From: Candidatus Sumerlaeota bacterium
GTDB taxonomy: Bacteria; UBP6; UBA1177
Reading direction: 5' to 3'
NCBI GenBank assembly: GCA_007136595.1
Contig: SLGQ01000329.1
Span: forward strand, 1-13,316
DNA length: 13,316 bases
The position numbers and the translations under genes are program-made. The notes beneath the pieces were generated by a model. The model ran no database searches. It was not told the DNA's origin and was given only the letters and a program-made list of their open reading frames with translations. Shown piece after piece: positions 12,542-13,316 of the stretch. Position 1 is the first letter of the stretch. Each line of letters opens with the position of its first letter.

Positions 12542-12727
12542 TTACCAACTTGACTTTGTCACACCGGGAATCATCCCCTGGTTGGCAAGTGTTCTAAAAC
12601 AAATTCTGCACATATTGAATTTTCTTAAAAATGCTTTCGGGCGACCGCAAAGCGGGCATCTTGTGTAAGCCCTGACCTGAAACTTCGGCTTCCTTTCCGC
12701 CTTGATACGCAAGCTTTTCTTTGCCAA
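12542..12727 (-). CDS. rpsN: 30S ribosomal protein S14, type Z (zinc-binding)
   Basis: S14 lies in the head of the 30S subunit. This is the short, 61-residue type Z, with C24, C27, C40 and C43 as the zinc ligands, and the conserved end LANQGMIPGVTKSSW. The start is TTG at 12725-12727, preceded by AGGAGG with five bases between; MAKKS is the normal N terminus. Proteobacteria such as E. coli have a longer zinc-free S14, so this form argues against a gammaproteobacterium. Confidence 0.97.
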   Translation of the reverse strand: MAKKSLRIKAERKPKFQVRAYTRCPLCGRPKAFLRKFNMCRICFRTLANQGMIPGVTKSSW

Positions 12728-12742
12728 GTTCTCCTCCTGTTT

Positions 12743-13294
12743 TTAACTGTTAAAAGGCATGCGGAACTTTTTAAGTAAAAGTTTGGCATCCTTATCGTTT
12801 GTTGCTGTAGTAACTATTGTTACATTGAAACCTTTTGATTTTTCAACGCTGTTAAAATCTATCTCAGGGAATATAAGGAAATCTTTGATCCCCAAAGTAT
12901 AGTTTCCGCGACCGTCAAAAGCCTTTCCTGATACACCTTTGAAGTCCTTTACACGGGGAAGTGCAATGTTTATAAGGTGATCAAGAAAATCATAAGCCAT
13001 ATCCTTTCTGAGAACTACTGATGTTCCGATAGGCATTCCGGCTCTAAGTTTAAATGATGCAATAGATTTCTTGGCATTGTTAATGACCGGTTTCTGTCCG
13101 GTTATTGCCATGATCTCTCTCTTGTCATCATCAAGAGCTTTTTTATTGGCAATTGCTTCTCCAACTCCCATATTGACAACTATTTTTTCAATTTTGGGAA
13201 CAGCCATGATGTTTACACCCATTTCCTCTTTAAGAGCAGGTCTTATGTTTTTTTCGTACTCTATTCTGAGTCTGCTCCTGTACTTTTCACTCAT
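12743..13294 (-). CDS. rplE: 50S ribosomal protein L5
   Basis: L5 binds 5S rRNA and contacts the P-site tRNA at the central protuberance. The protein is 183 residues from the chosen start. Signatures are PKIEKIVVNMGVGEA, then ITGQKPVINNAKKSIASFKLRAGMPIG, and LPRVKDFKGVSGKAFDGRGNYTLGIKDFLIFPEI. I prefer the ATG at 13292-13294, with GGAGAG upstream; another in-frame ATG four codons earlier (13304-13306) overlaps the probable rplX stop as TAATG but lacks a visible ribosome binding site in the window. Confidence 0.96.
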   Translation of the reverse strand: MSEKYRSRLRIEYEKNIRPALKEEMGVNIMAVPKIEKIVVNMGVGEAIANKKALDDDKREIMAITGQKPVINNAKKSIASFKLRAGMPIGTSVVLRKDMAYDFLDHLINIALPRVKDFKGVSGKAFDGRGNYTLGIKDFLIFPEIDFNSVEKSKGFNVTIVTTATNDKDAKLLLKKFRMPFNS

Positions 13295-13305
13295 AGTTCT
13301 CTCCA

Positions 13306-13316
13306 TTAATCAACAG
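13306..13316 (-). CDS. Possible 3' end of rplX (L24), cut by the window edge
   Basis: Only the last two codons (GTT GAT) and a TAA stop (13306-13308) would be inside the window. The call rests on position, because L24 normally precedes L5 in this operon, and on the TAATG junction. The sequence alone cannot identify it. Confidence 0.3.

Overview
The window looks like a piece of a bacterial chromosome of low to moderate GC. It is probably from a Gram-negative, diderm lineage: there is a lipoprotein-like gene, proteobacterial-type order rpsM-rpsK-rpsD-rpoA-rplQ, and SecY and RpoA sequences that read as broadly deltaproteobacterial-like. I cannot name the organism, and the phylum guess is weak. 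Three ribosomal proteins (S14, S4, L36) are the zinc-binding, cysteine-containing forms.

Layout. Bases 1-302 hold no gene. They contain a GC-rich, highly foldable repeat element, a truncated second copy of it, and a short degenerate 9-bp tandem repeat between them. Bases 303-534 hold a tRNA pair on the minus strand (Lys-UUU then Glu-UUC, both with encoded CCA) behind a good sigma70-type promoter. Next is uvrC on the minus strand, missing the usual C-terminal helix-hairpin-helix domain. Divergent from it, sharing a palindromic promoter region, is a plus-strand pair: rpiB and a cobalamin-binding-type radical SAM gene that overlaps it by 4 bases. A lipoprotein-like gene with a cysteine-rich tail converges on the radical SAM gene with only 4 bases between them.

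From about 5.0 kb to the right edge, the minus strand carries the 3' part of the spc operon followed by the alpha operon. In transcription order: (rplX end), rplE, rpsN, rpsH, rplF, rplR, rpsE, rplO, secY, a possible 49-codon ORF, infA, rpmJ, rpsM, rpsK, rpsD, rpoA, rplQ. Genes are packed with spacings of about 4-42 bases or small overlaps, apart from the 171-base secY-infA gap, so they are probably one long transcript. The products build the 30S and 50S subunits, the translocon pore, initiation factor IF1 and the RNA polymerase alpha subunit. rpmD (L30) is absent from its usual slot, and adk and map are absent between secY and infA.

The most unusual items are: L17 with a roughly 134-residue acidic Ala/Pro/Val/Glu repeat tail encoded by a near-perfect minisatellite, including a perfect 42-bp tandem duplication; the branched-fold repeat at the left edge; UvrC without its C-terminal domain; an unannotated small ORF filling the secY-infA gap; and TTG start codons in about a third of the genes. 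I found no clear mobile element, CRISPR array or defence system. Most of the window is ordinary housekeeping DNA.
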